Assembly (NCBI GenBank): GCA_003024785.1
Contig: PUQB01000058.1
Span: 1-64,000, forward strand
DNA from: Selaginella tamariscina
Lineage: Eukaryota > Streptophyta > Lycopodiopsida > Selaginellales > Selaginellaceae
DNA length: 64,000 nt
Direction of reading: 5' to 3'
Each line of letters begins with the position of its first letter. Positions within the stretch are counted from its first letter, which is position 1. The notes beneath the pieces were generated by a model. The model was not told where the DNA came from and did no database searches. It worked only from the letters and a program-made list of their open reading frames with translations. This document shows, piece by piece, positions 1 through 12,646 of the stretch. Position numbers and translations under genes: made by a program.

Positions 1-819
1 TGGCCAATATATGAATGTGTTCTACTAGAGATTTTAATACCTATGGTTCTGGAGCCATTATATCGGGTGTAATCATAGCCTATCTGAATGTAATAGTCAC
101 ATATTTTTTATTTTTTATTGTGTATCTGACATGAAGACTGACAAGGAGATGAATATTCGTATATTCTATTAATTTCCACTCATATTTGCCACTTCATGTT
201 TGTATATACCTCAAAACATCTTATCAACAAAGAACATGGAGTTCGCAACCGTATAAGAACAACCAGTCCAAGTTTAACAGAACCTACAATATGGATGACG
301 TCTGAAGTTCTATTGTGACATGGTTTCCAAGAGGTTTCCTTTATGAAGGAGGCTATTAGTAACCTCAGGGCCCAACATATATAATGTATATATAAGTTCC
401 ACTGTCCAGCACAAAATCAATGTGTGTGTGTGTGTGTTGGGCACGGGCATTAAGGATAAAAATTTGGACAATGAGTCTTGCAAGTAGTATTGTCGGTGTT
501 TTCCTTAAGGGCATAATAGGCTTCCAGCCCTTGGAGAACACGGTACATATTTACTTCACGTTACATCATAACTTACCTAGTGTGAGACATTTTGGAGTGT
601 ATAAAGGAACTTCTTCGTCTTAAAGAAAATACTTTCACTAAAGCATAGAAGACAAAGAGATCTTTATTGAAAGCACCTTCTCAAACAGCAATCTTAAGTC
701 CAGGTCAGTATAACAACCAGTCCCTTTGGTGCAAATTTAAAGAAAATATGTAAGGCTTTGTCATCTGAATCTCTTGTGACTGACTTTTCAAAGAGTGAAG
801 TTTGTAGGAAACCTGGGGA
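1..819. other. AT-rich non-coding stretch
   Basis: No coding region I can support. Short open frames here lack any recognisable motif and sit in low-complexity DNA. A short GT run at about 421-436 is followed by a GGCACGGGC motif that recurs near 1268, which fits the local duplications described for this end of the window. Confidence 0.5.
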
Positions 820-1058
820 CACGGTCATGTATACGCGTCCTGAGCTATAAAGTATATTTTATATATGTACATATGTAGGAGGGATTCAGGAGATACTACC
901 GTGGTCAAATTTGTGCTTGCTGTTCTATTTGGCATTTTCTGTATTTTGCAAGGTATTCGTGAACTGCACTATATAACGTAATTACTATTGCTTCTTAACA
1001 GTCATCACACATGTGGAATGCATTTGATCCAAGAAGTCCTGTTAGCAATAGAGAGTAA
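820..1058 (+). repeat. Dispersed repeat module M1, copy 1
   Basis: This block resembles 9321-9577 over its whole length: shared strings include TATAAAGTATATTT, ATGTAGGAGGGAT, GGAGATACTAC, GGCATTTTCTGTATTTTGC and CACACATGTGGAA. No protein is encoded. A weaker partial copy lies near 1290-1420. The two main copies flank the copia insertion and may mark an old segmental duplication or a non-autonomous repeat whose ends I cannot define. Confidence 0.7.
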
Positions 1059-1764
1059 GCTCTGACTTAAACAAGTAATTGTTGTTGTTGTTGGAGTTTC
1101 TAACAAACTGACTCTATCAGGGCCAGCTATGTCATCCAGTACCACGATGTTCAGGCCAAGGCATAGGAAGAGATAAACCAGAACCATAAGTGTGTAAAGC
1201 CAGCTATTAAGTTCTTTAATGCGCGCGTTAACAAAAAGAGTTAATTAGTGAAATCTACAATGTGTGTGTGGGCACGGGCGCCATGTGTGCATGTATAGAG
1301 GAGAGTAATCACAAAAGAAGATACTACTGTGGCCAATAAGTGTTTAAGTTTTTTCTTATTGTTTAACACTCATCAACTATGTGGAAGGCTTTAGAAAGGA
1401 GCGTTGCTTGCAGATAGTGATCTTGTCTTTTTTCTTTTTCAAATATTTGTTGTTGTTGAACCTTATATTTTGTTAATTGTAATCCACTACCCTACCAATT
1501 TAAATTGTAAAGGCAGTCGAAGAGGTATACTCCTCTATATAATACGTTTCTTATATTCAACTTGAATTTGTATTAGTTCATTTTCATTTTGCGTTAGAGA
1601 GGAGAGAGAGAGAGAGCAACTTTCTGGGAAATCAAGTATGCTATATAGTACATATCTGAGATTTTTGTATATATGACCTAGAAAGTGATGATTAAGAGTC
1701 GAAATATATACAAATCTGCATTAAGAGAATGTTACAGCATAGACACTCATGAATGTAATGGTGG

Positions 1765-2090
1765 CTCAGGACTCTGTTGCTCTCCACAGAACTTTACTGG
1801 ATTACATTGAACTGAACAAAGTGTCTAAGTTAACAATAACAAATATTTGAAAAAAATGTGGGCTCACTTTGTGCAGGTACATGTTTCTCGCATCTGCAAC
1901 CGCTCCAGTCTAATCCCTTCCACATGGTTGATGCCTGTCAAAATAACAAGAAAGCTACATACATATAAAGATCCAATAAGGCATTGTACCTTGCCATATA
2001 CACAAAATGCCACATAGAACAGAAAGCACAAACTTTAAACTCATGGTTCCCAAGCAGTATCTGCTATTTGTGATGTTTTCTATATTATTC
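1765..2090 (+). repeat. Dispersed repeat module M2, copy 1 (carries the empty copia target site)
   Basis: Similar to 2900-3053 and, continuing, 7271-7395. Shared strings include GGATTACATTGAACTGA, AATATTTGAAAAA and CATGGTTGA. Near 2003-2025 this copy reads through, without interruption, the site into which the copia element inserted in the other copy. It therefore serves as a paralogous empty site. No coding content seen. Confidence 0.75.
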
Positions 2091-2899
2091 ATGTGCATAT
2101 ACATATATAATATATATATATATATTATATTAGTTTGGAGTTGGTCTCCCATACGTCATGGACACGGCCTCTACGTGAGATTCATAGAAATTCCATGTTT
2201 GACTTGTGCAGAGTGTCTGACAGTAATATTGCAAGTAAAAAACCCTAAATGTAGCACACCGTAGAACTTTGCAAATTTGGTATTGACCGTGGTGTTACAC
2301 ACACAGGCACACGTAGTGTATACCTCAAGCTGATCTTTAACAACGACTAGTCTACTCTGCACAAGTTTAATCAGCGTGTAAAGAAACAGTTGACACAGAA
2401 GTTTCAGTGAAATCTAGTGATAGTTTTCAAAGGTTTTTGAGAGGCCTACACCACTATAAGTATGGTGAAAAGTCCGTCTAGCATAAGTCTTTGATGCGCG
2501 TTGAAATCTACAATGTGTGCCCGCGTAAGCGTGTGCACATGTATATAGAGAGTTGGAGTTTACAATTTAGATATTCTGTGTAATCCACTTAAACTTCTCT
2601 CTTTAGACTCCATAAATATTTAATTCATTTTATTTGAGCAGTGTTTATGTTGTGAGAGTGAATTAAATATGTTATAAGTAATGAAACGTAATTACGGTAA
2701 ATAATGAATGTAGATTATATATTTAAAAATCATGACAGTGTCAAGTGTTAAGATACTTAAGTAACAATAAGATTAAGAGTTGCTCATTCCATAAGATGAA
2801 TTACATGACATATTCAATTGAACTTGTGTATAAGAATACGTATTAAAGCGTGATTAAGAAACTTACACAATGAAGAGGTCACCATGGGAATGTGCAGGG

Positions 2900-3053
2900 C
2901 AAGGAGGATTACATTGAACTGACAATGCCAACAATATACAATATTTGAAAAATATGTGAGCTCACTCTGCCTCCAGTCCACATGGTTGAATGGTTTCTGC
3001 CTGTTAAACAATAGATCCAATTAGCCATTGTACGTTGCCAATACACATAATGC
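2900..3053 (+). repeat. Module M2, copy 2, left of copia insertion
   Basis: Left half of a second M2 copy, interrupted at 3053 by the copia element. Its last five bases (AATGC) are the left target duplication. Confidence 0.75.
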
Positions 3054-3169
3054 TGAAAGAATAAGATTTAAACTGTATATCTTTGCAAATGTCATACATC
3101 TTTAACAAAATAATATACTAAATAAGAAATGTTGTAAGTCATGGTTTGACATACGGATAAACTCCAACA
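3054..3169 (-). repeat. 3' LTR of copia element (116 bp)
   Basis: Starts TGAAAGAATAAG and ends CTCCAACA on the plus strand. It matches 7120-7270 at both ends but lacks about 35 bp in the middle. Confidence 0.88.
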
Positions 3170-3181
3170 CTCCCTCCAAGC
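3170..3181 (-). promoter_or_regulatory. Polypurine tract of copia element
   Basis: Minus-strand reading TTGGAGGGAGTG lies directly inside the 3' LTR, the expected place for plus-strand DNA priming. Confidence 0.7.
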
Positions 3182-3586
3182 CGACATTCCCAAGGCTTGC
3201 CTCAACTGTAGAAACCTGCTTCTGGAAGTGCCTTGGTGAAAATGTCTGCAAGCTGTTTTCTACTGGAATATATCCAGCACTATATCCCCCCAGCTACCCT
3301 CTTGCGGATGAAGGTTGATGTTGGATCTCTATGTGTTTCGTGTGTGTGGAAGACTGGTTGCAAGTCATTGCAATAGTACTTTTGTTGTCACAGTACAAAA
3401 CGTGTTGCTCCTTCTTGCTGAAGATGTAACTCCTCTTCAGCATTCGCAAAGCCATACAACCTCTCTCACTGCTGTAGATGCAGCCACATATTCAGCTTCA
3501 GCATTAGACAATGCGACTGTGGCTTACTTCATGAGACCGAGCTTGCCCCAGCAAACAACAAACACCTGACGTTGAATGTCTTGTAT

Positions 3587-4012
3587 CTATATCCCCAGCC
3601 CAATCTGCATCTGAATAAGCCGAGTAACTGCATCTTTTGAGATTCCCCTGACCTGTACAATAACCAATATGCGAGTTCCCTTCAAGTAACGTAAAACCCG
3701 TTTACCAGCCTTCCAATGCGCCTCTGTTGGACAATGCATATGTCTGCTGAGTAAACTGACAGCAAAACTAATGTCTGGACGTGTGGAAGTCGATGCATAC
3801 AACAAACCACCAATCAAAGATTGATATAACCTATGATCCTTGAAAGGAATATCCATGTTCTGTGAATATTTTACCCTGTTATTAATCCTGTATACCAAAT
3901 TGCACTTAAAAGCTTGTCTATATATGCCTGTGAGAAAGTTTAATCGTTGATGACTCGTATCCCTGTGTACCTCCATTCCTAAGAGTTGACTAGCTGGTCC
4001 AAGGTCAAACAT
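3587..4012 (-). pseudogene. Copia RNase H domain
   Basis: The frame reads FDLGPASQLLGMEV near its start, then LYQSLIGGLLYASTSTRPDI, then HWKAGKRVLRYLKGT. These are the hallmark connection and RNase H blocks of Ty1/copia Pol (usual forms LGMEV, YRSLVGSLLYLTNTRPDI and HWKAAKRVLRYLKGT). The domain would degrade the RNA strand of the RNA-DNA hybrid during cDNA synthesis. It lies downstream of the RT on the minus strand, as expected. The frame is open for 141 residues but is cut off from the RT by frame changes, so no complete Pol can be made. Confidence 0.88.
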
Positions 4013-4019
4013 GATAAAC

Positions 4020-4668
4020 CAAGATGAGAATCACGCTTTACTCTCCTAAGCAGCTCATCATTGTTGCAAAACTAGTAAACAGTCATTCACATAAAGAGCA
4101 ATCACACAAAATGACCTTCCACACTCCAAGAGATATAAGTTACAATCCAAATTGTAGCTTGCTAAAACCCACACTAAGAAGAAATGTGTCCATACACTCG
4201 TACCATTTCAGAATGCCTGCTTAAGTCCATACACTGTTTTCTTGAACTTACAAACCAATCCTTCATACTTCACAAAACCTGGTGGCTGTCTCATGTATAT
4301 ATCCTTGTCCAAGTCTTCATTAAAAAATGCTGTTTCATGTCATGTGATGAACCTGAAGATTGAACTCTATAGAAAATGCCAATAAAGTTCGAATGTTAGT
4401 CATTTTGACAATTGGTGAGAATGTTTGATCGAAGTCAATACCTGGAATTTGTAAAGAATCCCTGAGCAATCAATTGAGCCTTGTACCTTTTTGATGTCTG
4501 ATCTGGGTTTAATTGCAAGCGGTACACCCATTTGCCATCTTGTAATTGATCTGCCTTCTGGCTTGTTACCTTAAATGAATCCTGCATGGTAGCAATCCAC
4601 CTGTCTGCATCTGGACAAGAGATGGCGTCTTCATATGTGGTTGGTTCAAACAACAATGATGTAAGCAA
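4020..4668 (-). pseudogene. Copia reverse transcriptase, inactive
   Basis: The amino-terminal RT block is visible at 4435-4668: DADRWIATMQDSF, then GKWVYRLQLNPDQTSKRYKA and LIAQGF, matching the copia consensus W..AM..E, KWV.K.K..G...RYKARLVA.GF. The catalytic box lies at 4082-4093 and translates as Y-V-N-D, followed by CLLVL. The family requires YVDD, so the first metal-binding aspartate is lost. The stretch between these blocks changes frame. RT makes cDNA from the element RNA; this copy cannot. Confidence 0.85.
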
Positions 4669-5240
4669 TGCTCAGTGTGTTATCTACTGGCCCTCTACCA
4701 TATTGTGTGTTATCTACTGAAAAATTCCCTAACAAGTCGTTCTGCCTCTGTGGTCCTTGCACGGGATGACAACCTGGTCATACGAGTTTCCCCATTCTCC
4801 ACGTGTCCAAGCCCACCTGAATCTGTAGGTAAAAACTTCCTTTGGATGCCTCAATTGATGGTGAATGGTACAACTGTGTCCAAATGTAGAGACGCTTGGT
4901 CTGCTTCATCTTCCCAATCCCAATCCAATAGGTTCCCAATTATGTGATGGTTTCATATGCTGCTGCTTCTGATCTTTGTTCATCAAAAACAACATCTGTG
5001 AACACAAGGACCTTACGTGTTGTTGGATTGTAAATCTATAACCTTTGATACATCACCATATCCAACAAGGTAACACTTTGTACTATGTTCTTCAAGCTCT
5101 AAGAACCCCTACTTTCATGAGTGCAAAAGCTACAGATCCATACCTCTTAAAGGGTTTCACGCTCTAGTTCCTCTGCATGAAACATGCGGCAAAAGGTTCT
5201 AAACATGTACAGCTGCCCTAACAGCTTCATCCCAGAGGTA

Positions 5241-5692
5241 TCAAGGAAGTCCAAAAGAGATCAGTGCACTCCTTACAGCATTCATGATGGACCCGTTCTT
5301 GCACTCTGAAGTTCCGTTATGTTGAGGTGTGTGTGAACAAGTGAGCTGATGTATTATGCCCTTTATCTTGTAATAATCCTTGAACAAGTTTGATGTGATG
5401 TGTATTCTCCACCAGAGTCTGAGCGAAGTACTCTCACTTGTCATCCTATCTGATTCTCTGCTTCGTTTACAAACTCCTTGAAGGCTGCAAGAGCTTGAGA
5501 TTTTATATGCAGAAAGTATACCTTTGTTCTTCTGCCGTAGTCATCTATGAATGTGATGAAGTACCGCTTTCCTTGTCTTGACGGCATTCTCATCAGCCCA
5601 GACACATCAGAATGAACAAGATCCAGAGGTGCCTCTGCACGCTTTGTGAAGAAGAAGAAAATTGTCGTCGAGTTTGCTTGCCAAGGATGCAA
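5241..5692 (-). pseudogene. Copia integrase core
   Basis: 5441-5692 reads APLDLVHSDVSGLM and then RYFITFIDDYGR, carrying the first and second catalytic aspartates of the DDE core. 5241-5444 reads HQLTCSHTPQHNGTSECKNG, which carries the catalytic glutamate. A frameshift separates the two parts. Just upstream on the minus strand, in another frame, C..CILGKQTRRQF matches the GAG-pre-integrase zinc region. The enzyme would join cDNA to target DNA. The three acidic residues survive but the reading frame does not. Confidence 0.87.
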
Positions 5693-6107
5693 TCATGGCA
5701 AAGTCCGGGAGTTCACCCTCAAGGTCAGTCTACCAAGTTGTGTTGCTGCATATATCTTAATGTGGAGAAGTTTACATGCATTAACTGTGAATGCCAGTAG
5801 TTGGCATTGGCTGTATGTAAAATGGTGGGTGTATGATATATTGGTATTCATATAAATCAACTCGTCTGTGCCCCGTGGCTATGGTATGACCTTTAGTGTT
5901 TTGGATAGTGCAATGGTTTCTAAAGAAGTGGATATTCATACCATATCACAAAGTTTAAAAACATAAATAAGATTTTGAATTACTGAGGGAACGTACCAAG
6001 CATTTTTTAACAAAAGATATTTATTTTGATTGTACCACATACTTTAACAGCCTGTAAACCTCTATTTCTTACACGCACAGACTTTCCTACACAAGGCTTG
6101 ACACTCT

Positions 6108-6290
6108 CTAAAAGACTTGTGAATTTACTATATGTCTCTCACTCCTTGAGTCGAGAACAAAGTGAGAATGATTATGGGGCACAGACTGGTTTAGGGTTGA
6201 AAATGAACTTACCACTTCTTCATCATGCATCTCTTCCTCGGTGTCACTAGGAGATGGTGCTGGTGCCTCCTCATCCTCTGCTATTGTCAC
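6108..6290 (-). pseudogene. Copia aspartic protease remnant
   Basis: The frame ends in HFVLDSRSERHIVNSQVF. Copia proteases have W.LDSGAS.HM at this place, so the catalytic D-S-G has become D-S-R and the enzyme should be dead. An acidic linker (EDEEAPAPSPSDTEEEMHDEE) precedes it. It sits between the CCHC knuckle and integrase, as expected. Confidence 0.8.
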
Positions 6291-6351
6291 GTTGCAAAAC
6301 ACGAAGTGGAATATGCAGATTTTTAAGTGCCACCGCAATTGTCTGTATTGG

Positions 6352-6393
6352 GCAATCCGCCTTGAAGTGTCCCACCATGTCACAAGCATGACA
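6352..6393 (-). pseudogene. CCHC zinc knuckle of copia gag
   Basis: Minus-strand translation CHACDMVGHFKADC fits CX2CX4HX4C exactly. It is preceded by a basic, glycine-rich stretch (GRGELAGIGHGRG) typical of nucleocapsid. It would bind the element RNA. Confidence 0.88.
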
Positions 6394-7100
6394 ATGGTCA
6401 TTTCCACGTCCATGTCCTATGCCAGCAAGCTCTCCACGCCCTTGAGTTGGCCTGTTGCGACCTCGAGCCATGGTTGCCCTCGTTCAAAAATCTACCCCCT
6501 CTTCCACGTATGCCACCTCCTCGAGAAGAACTAGCAGTATACAGGGTATGGGTAGAACTTTCATCTGTCACCCATGATGTTCAAGCTCGCTTTGAAATAG
6601 AGTTTCTGATCCAAGAATACTATCTCCTAATTGGTACCTAAGATTTGCAATTCGCTATTCGATCACGCTAATCTGCATAGTTTGGAGCATCTGATAGTTA
6701 TTGATCAAGTAAATCCAAATCTGCATGGCATTATCTTGCACATGCAGCAAGATGTCATCACTAAGTTTGGCAGTGATGATTATTTCGAGCCCTCTCCATC
6801 TTCTTCAGCATTCTGAGCAAGCTGTTCGCCTTCCAAGTTTCCTCTGCTATTTGTGTCAGCGCAAGGGCTTCGTCCTCATCTAGGACCTCTCCTTCGTGTG
6901 CTGCAGCAGCTGCAACTCGAGGAAGACGCAAAGGACCAACTTGGGCATCATCCCAAAGACCATCGTTGCGAAGAACAGAGATCATTCTCTGTTGCCATGT
7001 ATAAAAGTCACCTTCTCCATCGAACTCTGGATGTTCTGAAGAAGTACTGGAGTGAGACGATTTGACATGAAGAGTACTCAAAGAAAATAAATATATATAA
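6394..7100 (-). pseudogene. Copia gag capsid region
   Basis: 6761-7100 reads HPEFDGEGDFYTWQQRMISV and LRNDGLWD, matching the opening of plant copia Gag (F.G.NY..W...M...L...LW). After a frame change it continues near 6580-6760 as MQIWIYLINNY, a Gag helix. The frame that runs through the primer site from 7162 begins inside the LTR, so the true start is uncertain. Gag would form the particle shell. At least two frame changes make it a pseudogene. Confidence 0.8.
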
Positions 7101-7107
7101 GAGCGAT

Positions 7108-7119
7108 GCTCTGATACCA
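7108..7119 (-). promoter_or_regulatory. Primer binding site, initiator tRNA-Met type
   Basis: Minus-strand TGGTATCAGAGC lies directly inside the 5' LTR. It is the standard complement of the 3' end of plant initiator tRNA-Met. It contrasts with the chromovirus family in this window, which has no such site. Confidence 0.9.
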
Positions 7120-7270
7120 TGAAAGAAATAAGATTTAAACTGTATATCTTTGAAAATGTCATACATCTAATGTCTATATATGTACAGAGAGGTTCTACCT
7201 AAGAAGATACTATATATACAAATAAGAAAGTGTCCTAAGTCAAGGCTTGACATACGGATAAACTCCAACA
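7120..7270 (-). repeat. 5' LTR of copia element (151 bp)
   Basis: TG...CA ends on both strands. It is the longer LTR and contains a central segment missing from 3054-3169. Confidence 0.88.
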
Positions 7271-7395
7271 AATACCACAGAGAATAGAAAGCACGAACTT
7301 CAAAACTCATTGTCCCAAAGCAGTACTGCTATGTGTGATGCTTTTCATATATATACGATAGATATTTTCCTCTAGTGCTTGAGTTGGTCACATAC
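7271..7395 (+). repeat. Module M2, copy 2, right of copia insertion
   Basis: Continues the M2 copy broken at 3053; shares AGAAAGCAC.AAC.T and CAAAGCAGTA.TGCTAT with 2015-2070. Confidence 0.7.
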
Positions 7396-9320
7396 GTCCA
7401 TCTACGCTTCCTCTACCACATAAATTACATACAAGAAACATTCTTTCATCAGTGGCTTTACATGTTTGACTTCAGCAGAGGAGCAGAGGAAACGGGTTGC
7501 TGAGCAGGGTGTGTTGTGTTCCTTCTTGAGAGTTTCTTATGTGCATAAACTAATATTCTTTAAAACTCCAGATGAATGTTGAGCACAGAATCGAATATTC
7601 TGCACGTAGCAGAGTATAATTCGACTCCAGGGTGGTAGGTCTGCATTCCATTCTCATAGAGGTGCTGGATAGCCCAAAATGGATGCCCCCTGTTCACGCA
7701 ATTTATGCGATCCATGGGACAGTGGAATGCCTTGATGTATACATTTGCTCCTTTATATACATATACATACACGATACACTAATCTGAAGATTTTTGTATA
7801 GTATGCTTCTGTGTAGAAGTCAGCACAGTTGCAAACCGTACGTTCTCTAGGATGTGTCTCCGAGTACTCTATTCCTCTCCTTGGAAAACATGAAAATCCT
7901 GTAGATTCTGAACTGATGGCAAAGCAAAATTCAGGGGTTCATAACATCAGGCAACTAGAATCCAATTTTGTGTGCGAGAGAGAGAGTACCCTTCTATCAA
8001 CATCATATAAATTAAAAATTAAATTTTAAATATTAATATAAAAATTAATAATGTTTTAAACACAAGTTAAACATTTAAATGTATTTAAAAATAAATAACA
8101 TATGAAAAATTATTATGTATTTTGTTCGTAAGCTTGTGACATTTTTAATATAAATTTTATTAATAATTTCATGTTAAATTGTGATCATATCCTAAAACTG
8201 TAAGATTTGAGTGAAAGAAAACCGTGTTTCACATCACAGTGGCCAAATACTCAACATAAGTATATTCTGAGCAAAAACAAGATATGAACATATGAAAATA
8301 TTGACATGGGTTAAGTATGATTTATTAATCACTAAATAAATAGAGTAATATATTTAATATATAATTATGACGCGTTGTGACAAGGCAGGAATTTCAATCA
8401 CATGTTATTATTAGCACATGGAAACCGAATAATTTTGTGGATTTAGGGCACTTTAATGTATAATGTAGGATACACATACCATGTGTATTTCTACTTTACA
8501 TAGCAGATTCCACATAATATGGTATAATGCGTATCTGTGTACATTCTTTCTAATGGTTATGTATAAGGGAAACTATCTAAATTATACATAATGATTGAAT
8601 GTTCTTGTTTGCATGCATGACTTTTAAATAGTTCATTCATTTCGTAATAGTGTAACTAGTTCAGTTAAATTTCATTAGATTTAAATTGGAAATAACTCAT
8701 AGTTTGGCCGTTTGAACATATTTATAGTTATGTATGTGTACATTATTACTGCTTAATATAATTAAATTTAGGGAAAATTACATATATACCCCGAAGGTTG
8801 TTGTATTTATATATAATACCCTAGAAATTTTAAATCTACATATATATACCCCTGAAACTTCAATTTAAAACTTCATAAATTTCAAAATTAAAAATTAAAA
8901 AATTTTTAAAAAATTAATTAAAAAATATAATTAATTTGTTATTATATTTTAGTCCAAAATACAACCTATTAACATATATATCACAATATAATATAATCAT
9001 TTTAAAAAATATCCATTTTTTACTATGACATTTTATGACATTTAACACTTAATAAACTTTAATTATTTCATTTGCAATATATTATGAATTAAAAATAATT
9101 TTAGTTAATATTGTTATTTACTAATAGCTTCATTAATCTATTATGAATATACTAGTAATTAAGATTTATTAATCTTTATGAAGATATTAATATTTGTAGG
9201 TAAGTGGGACTTAAATATACGTTCGATATATGAACTATTTATATTCAAATGATATATACATCAGTACTTTTGAGACATATTGTATGAGTTCGATTTTGAA
9301 TGGTTTATTTACAAATCTCA

Positions 9321-9577
9321 GAAACATGTACATGTATAAGCATCTTGAGGTATAAAGTATATTTATAAATGGTATATATGTAGGAGGGATAGGAGATACT
9401 ACTGTGGAGAATGAGTCTTAAAATTTGTGCTTGTTGTTTTATTTTGGCATTTTCTGTATTTTGCAAGGTATTGCACTTAGAATTAAAATATATACATAAT
9501 TTTACTATTGCTTTTAATAGGTATCACACATGTGGAAAGCATTTCTATCCAAGCAGTCCACTAACAATAAAGAGTAA
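9321..9577 (+). repeat. Dispersed repeat module M1, copy 2
   Basis: Same order of shared strings as 820-1058, including GGCATTTTCTGTATTTTGC and CACACATGTGGAA.AGCATTT. No coding content. Confidence 0.7.
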
Positions 9578-10159
9578 TATGAAAATTAATTAACATGAAT
9601 ATATTAATTATAAATCCTCATTCTTATTTTTATTTCATTTTTGATGTGCATTATTACAAAGTGTTTAATTTTGTTGTTGCAAAAATTTCATTCAAATTAT
9701 GTTAAGGAACTTAGAATATTTTTCTTGCTAAATATAAATAAGCAAACCAACAAATTAGTAAAATTTTGTATATTGGTCAATATTATTTTATAATTTAAAT
9801 TATGATTTCTTTTCATTAAACTTATGAGTGAGAAGGAATTTATGAAAAATTTAAATATTAAAATGCCTTAGTATATTCAAAATATATCACAATATATACA
9901 AAAAATATTGGATAAGTTTATAATTTCTCAACCTATTTCACATATCAATTATAAACTCACTATAATTACTTTTAAAGTAAAATATCTTTTAATTATTTGA
10001 ATATATTAATTTTCATTTGTATTAAATTTATTTAAATTTCATTTAAAATTATTAAATACAAATAAAGATATGTAATAAAAAATAAAATAAAAAATCATAT
10101 AAAAGCATATCTACATATACTTGTTTATGTATGTGTAGTATCCATATATGTATAGAAAT

Positions 10160-10395
10160 AAAAAATGATTAACTCATTTGCAAGTGTATATTGTATAAAT
10201 ACTATAATGATTTACATTATGCATATAAATATTTAAAATAAAAAATGTTTACTCATTTACAAGTGTATATTGTACAAATACATATATTGATTTACATTTA
10301 TGCATATAAATATTTAAAAAAAAATGTTTACTTATTTGCATGTTTGTATGTATAAATACATATAATGATTTACATTTATGCATATAAATATTTGA
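10160..10395 (+). repeat. Triple tandem repeat, about 79-80 bp unit
   Basis: Units begin near 10160, 10240 and 10319. Each has the order AAAAAATG, ACT.ATTTGCA.GT, ATATAATGATTTACATT and TATGCATATAAATATTT. The copies differ by point changes and small indels, so the array is old. No coding content. Confidence 0.85.
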
Positions 10396-12646
10396 ATTAA
10401 TAATTTGTGAGGTTACAAATATTGATTATATAAGTTGTCATTATAGAGTTAATTAAAAATCATATAAGAATTAATCCTATGAAATTTCACAATTATTTTA
10501 CATGGAAAATCTCAGTTACTTTTTTCATTATCAAAAAAGCATGAGATATTATTTTTATATATAATTATATATTATTGCACATGCATATTATTAAGCAACA
10601 GTATATGCATGCCATATATATATATACTTAAGTATATTATAATTAAAATAACTTTTATTATTATATATCACCATTTAAAGTCATATCAAGAGTAATGCCA
10701 TGGTCATGTGTATTTAAGATACATTTTTATACACATCCATTATTATATTTTCTATTATTACTTATAATAACTAATATTCTTATTATTTTAAAATATGTTT
10801 ATAAAGATTTTTACTTGAATTAAAATTTATTTTTAATTTTTTGCTTTATTAATTGTTACATAAAATCTTGTGAAAAATAAAAACTCTCACAAATTTTTAT
10901 CAGAAATTAATTATACATTTTCAATGTTTGAATAAAAATGTATTAATTTTTTGTTAATAAAAAGAATATTACAAATATCTAAAGCACAATGTTGATAATA
11001 ACTTATAAAAAAAATGATATTGTATATCAAGGTTTCATTTGATAACATTTAATTAAATTACATTTATAAACTTTGTAAGAAAATGAGATAATCATTATAT
11101 GGTAATATTATTACACCTTAATGTATACATATGGTCATTATAACTTATTAATATTACATTTATATTTTAATTAAAGTTCTATTTATTTTAATAATATTAT
11201 AAAATTTCATATATGTTTGCATTTTAATGAGTCAACACATAAAAGTTTCATTTATGGACATTTTTTAACATTTTAAAATTATTAAAGATTTTTCTTATTT
11301 TGACGAATTAAATTATTTCTGATTAATCATGATTTAATTTCAAGTATGAAATCAATTATAAATTAAGAAATATTAACATTATATAATAAATTATAAATAT
11401 ACAAACACAAACATTATGTAATATTAAAAAAAGAGATGGAAAATAAGTTATTATATTTTCCATTATAAAGTATAAATTTTTTGTTTATATATACTTGCCT
11501 ATACATATTTCTAAATTCTTTTTTATACTCGTTTAATAAACTTTGTAAATATTTATGAGTTCAATATTCTTTAGAGTGGAATCCCTATAAAAAAAATTAT
11601 TCACACACACACATTTAACTAGTAAATATGCTTTTTAAAATAAATGGTACAATTTAAAATGAATGTTCATATTATGAGAATAATATAGTTAAAATAACTT
11701 GGATTATGTTGTAGCATATGAAACAACAAGTAATTTAAAATTTACAAATGCTCATTTAAAAAAAAAAAAAAAACATTTAAGAGAAATTAAAAATAAATAG
11801 AACATGAATTTTATATTTAATAAATTATTACGATGCATTTAAGTTCATCATGAGATTTATTATTAATAAATTATAACGAACCCTTTGATATAAATAAAAA
11901 AAAGTGATATATGCTGTACTAAAAAAAATACTACGGATTAGTAATTAAATTAGATTAGTAATTAGTAAACTAGTAATTATATTAGTAATTAAACATTTCC
12001 GTAGCATTTTTTGACTACGGATTTAATCACTGATAAAAAATAATTGATAACTTTAAAGGATTTGTTATATAAAATTTGAAATTGATTATATCAATTTCAA
12101 TATTACACCAATATTAAAATTGTTAATATATATATAAGAAAAATAATGTGTGACACACACATTATCTTTCTTATACACGCACAATTTACATTGTAATTTA
12201 TGTATAAAAAGAGTTACATATATATAATTCTGTCACACAAGATTATGATAATGATATTTTTAAACACAGAAAATTATCAATTTTAACTCTAGTTTTTTGA
12301 TGAAAGAATGTTAAAATTTTTATTTTTTAAAAATATTTTAAATATTGAATTTTTATTCTTTATTTTGGCAAAATTTAACCATGGTACTAATCATACATCA
12401 TAGCTTTAACATGAAAGTTTTATATAAATATATTAAGCAAAAGACCATATGCATGTATGTGTGAGTGTGTGTATGTATGAGTTGTAATAAATAATGCTCA
12501 TTATACTCATCTTTTAATTGACAAATTTTGTAATGAATAAACAATGTATTTAAATAAAAGTTTATCTAAATAGCAATTCATGCATGTGTATTTGAGAAAG
12601 AGATGTATATATGTACATAAATTGTGTGTACAAATAAATGAATGTG

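Larger units (their letters stand above)
3054..7270 (-). mobile_element. Ty1/copia LTR retrotransposon, decayed, minus strand
   Basis: A complete but inactive copia-type element. On the minus strand the order is 5' LTR (7270-7120), primer site, gag with CCHC knuckle, protease, integrase, reverse transcriptase, RNase H, polypurine tract, 3' LTR (3169-3054). Integrase before RT is diagnostic for copia. Both LTRs start TGTTGG and end TTTCA on the minus strand. Flanking bases AATGC (3049-3053) and AATAC (7271-7275) form a 5-bp target duplication with one mismatch. All domains carry frameshifts, stops or lost catalytic residues, and the LTRs differ by an indel of about 35 bp. The insertion is therefore old. 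It landed in repeat module M2, whose other copy at 1765-2090 shows the unoccupied site. Confidence 0.9.

Noticed and set aside
7560..7772. 70-codon minus-strand frame with CPMDRINCVNRGHPFW
   Set aside because: Codon-like composition but no match I recognise, no neighbour and no repeat copy in the window. Not supported as a gene.
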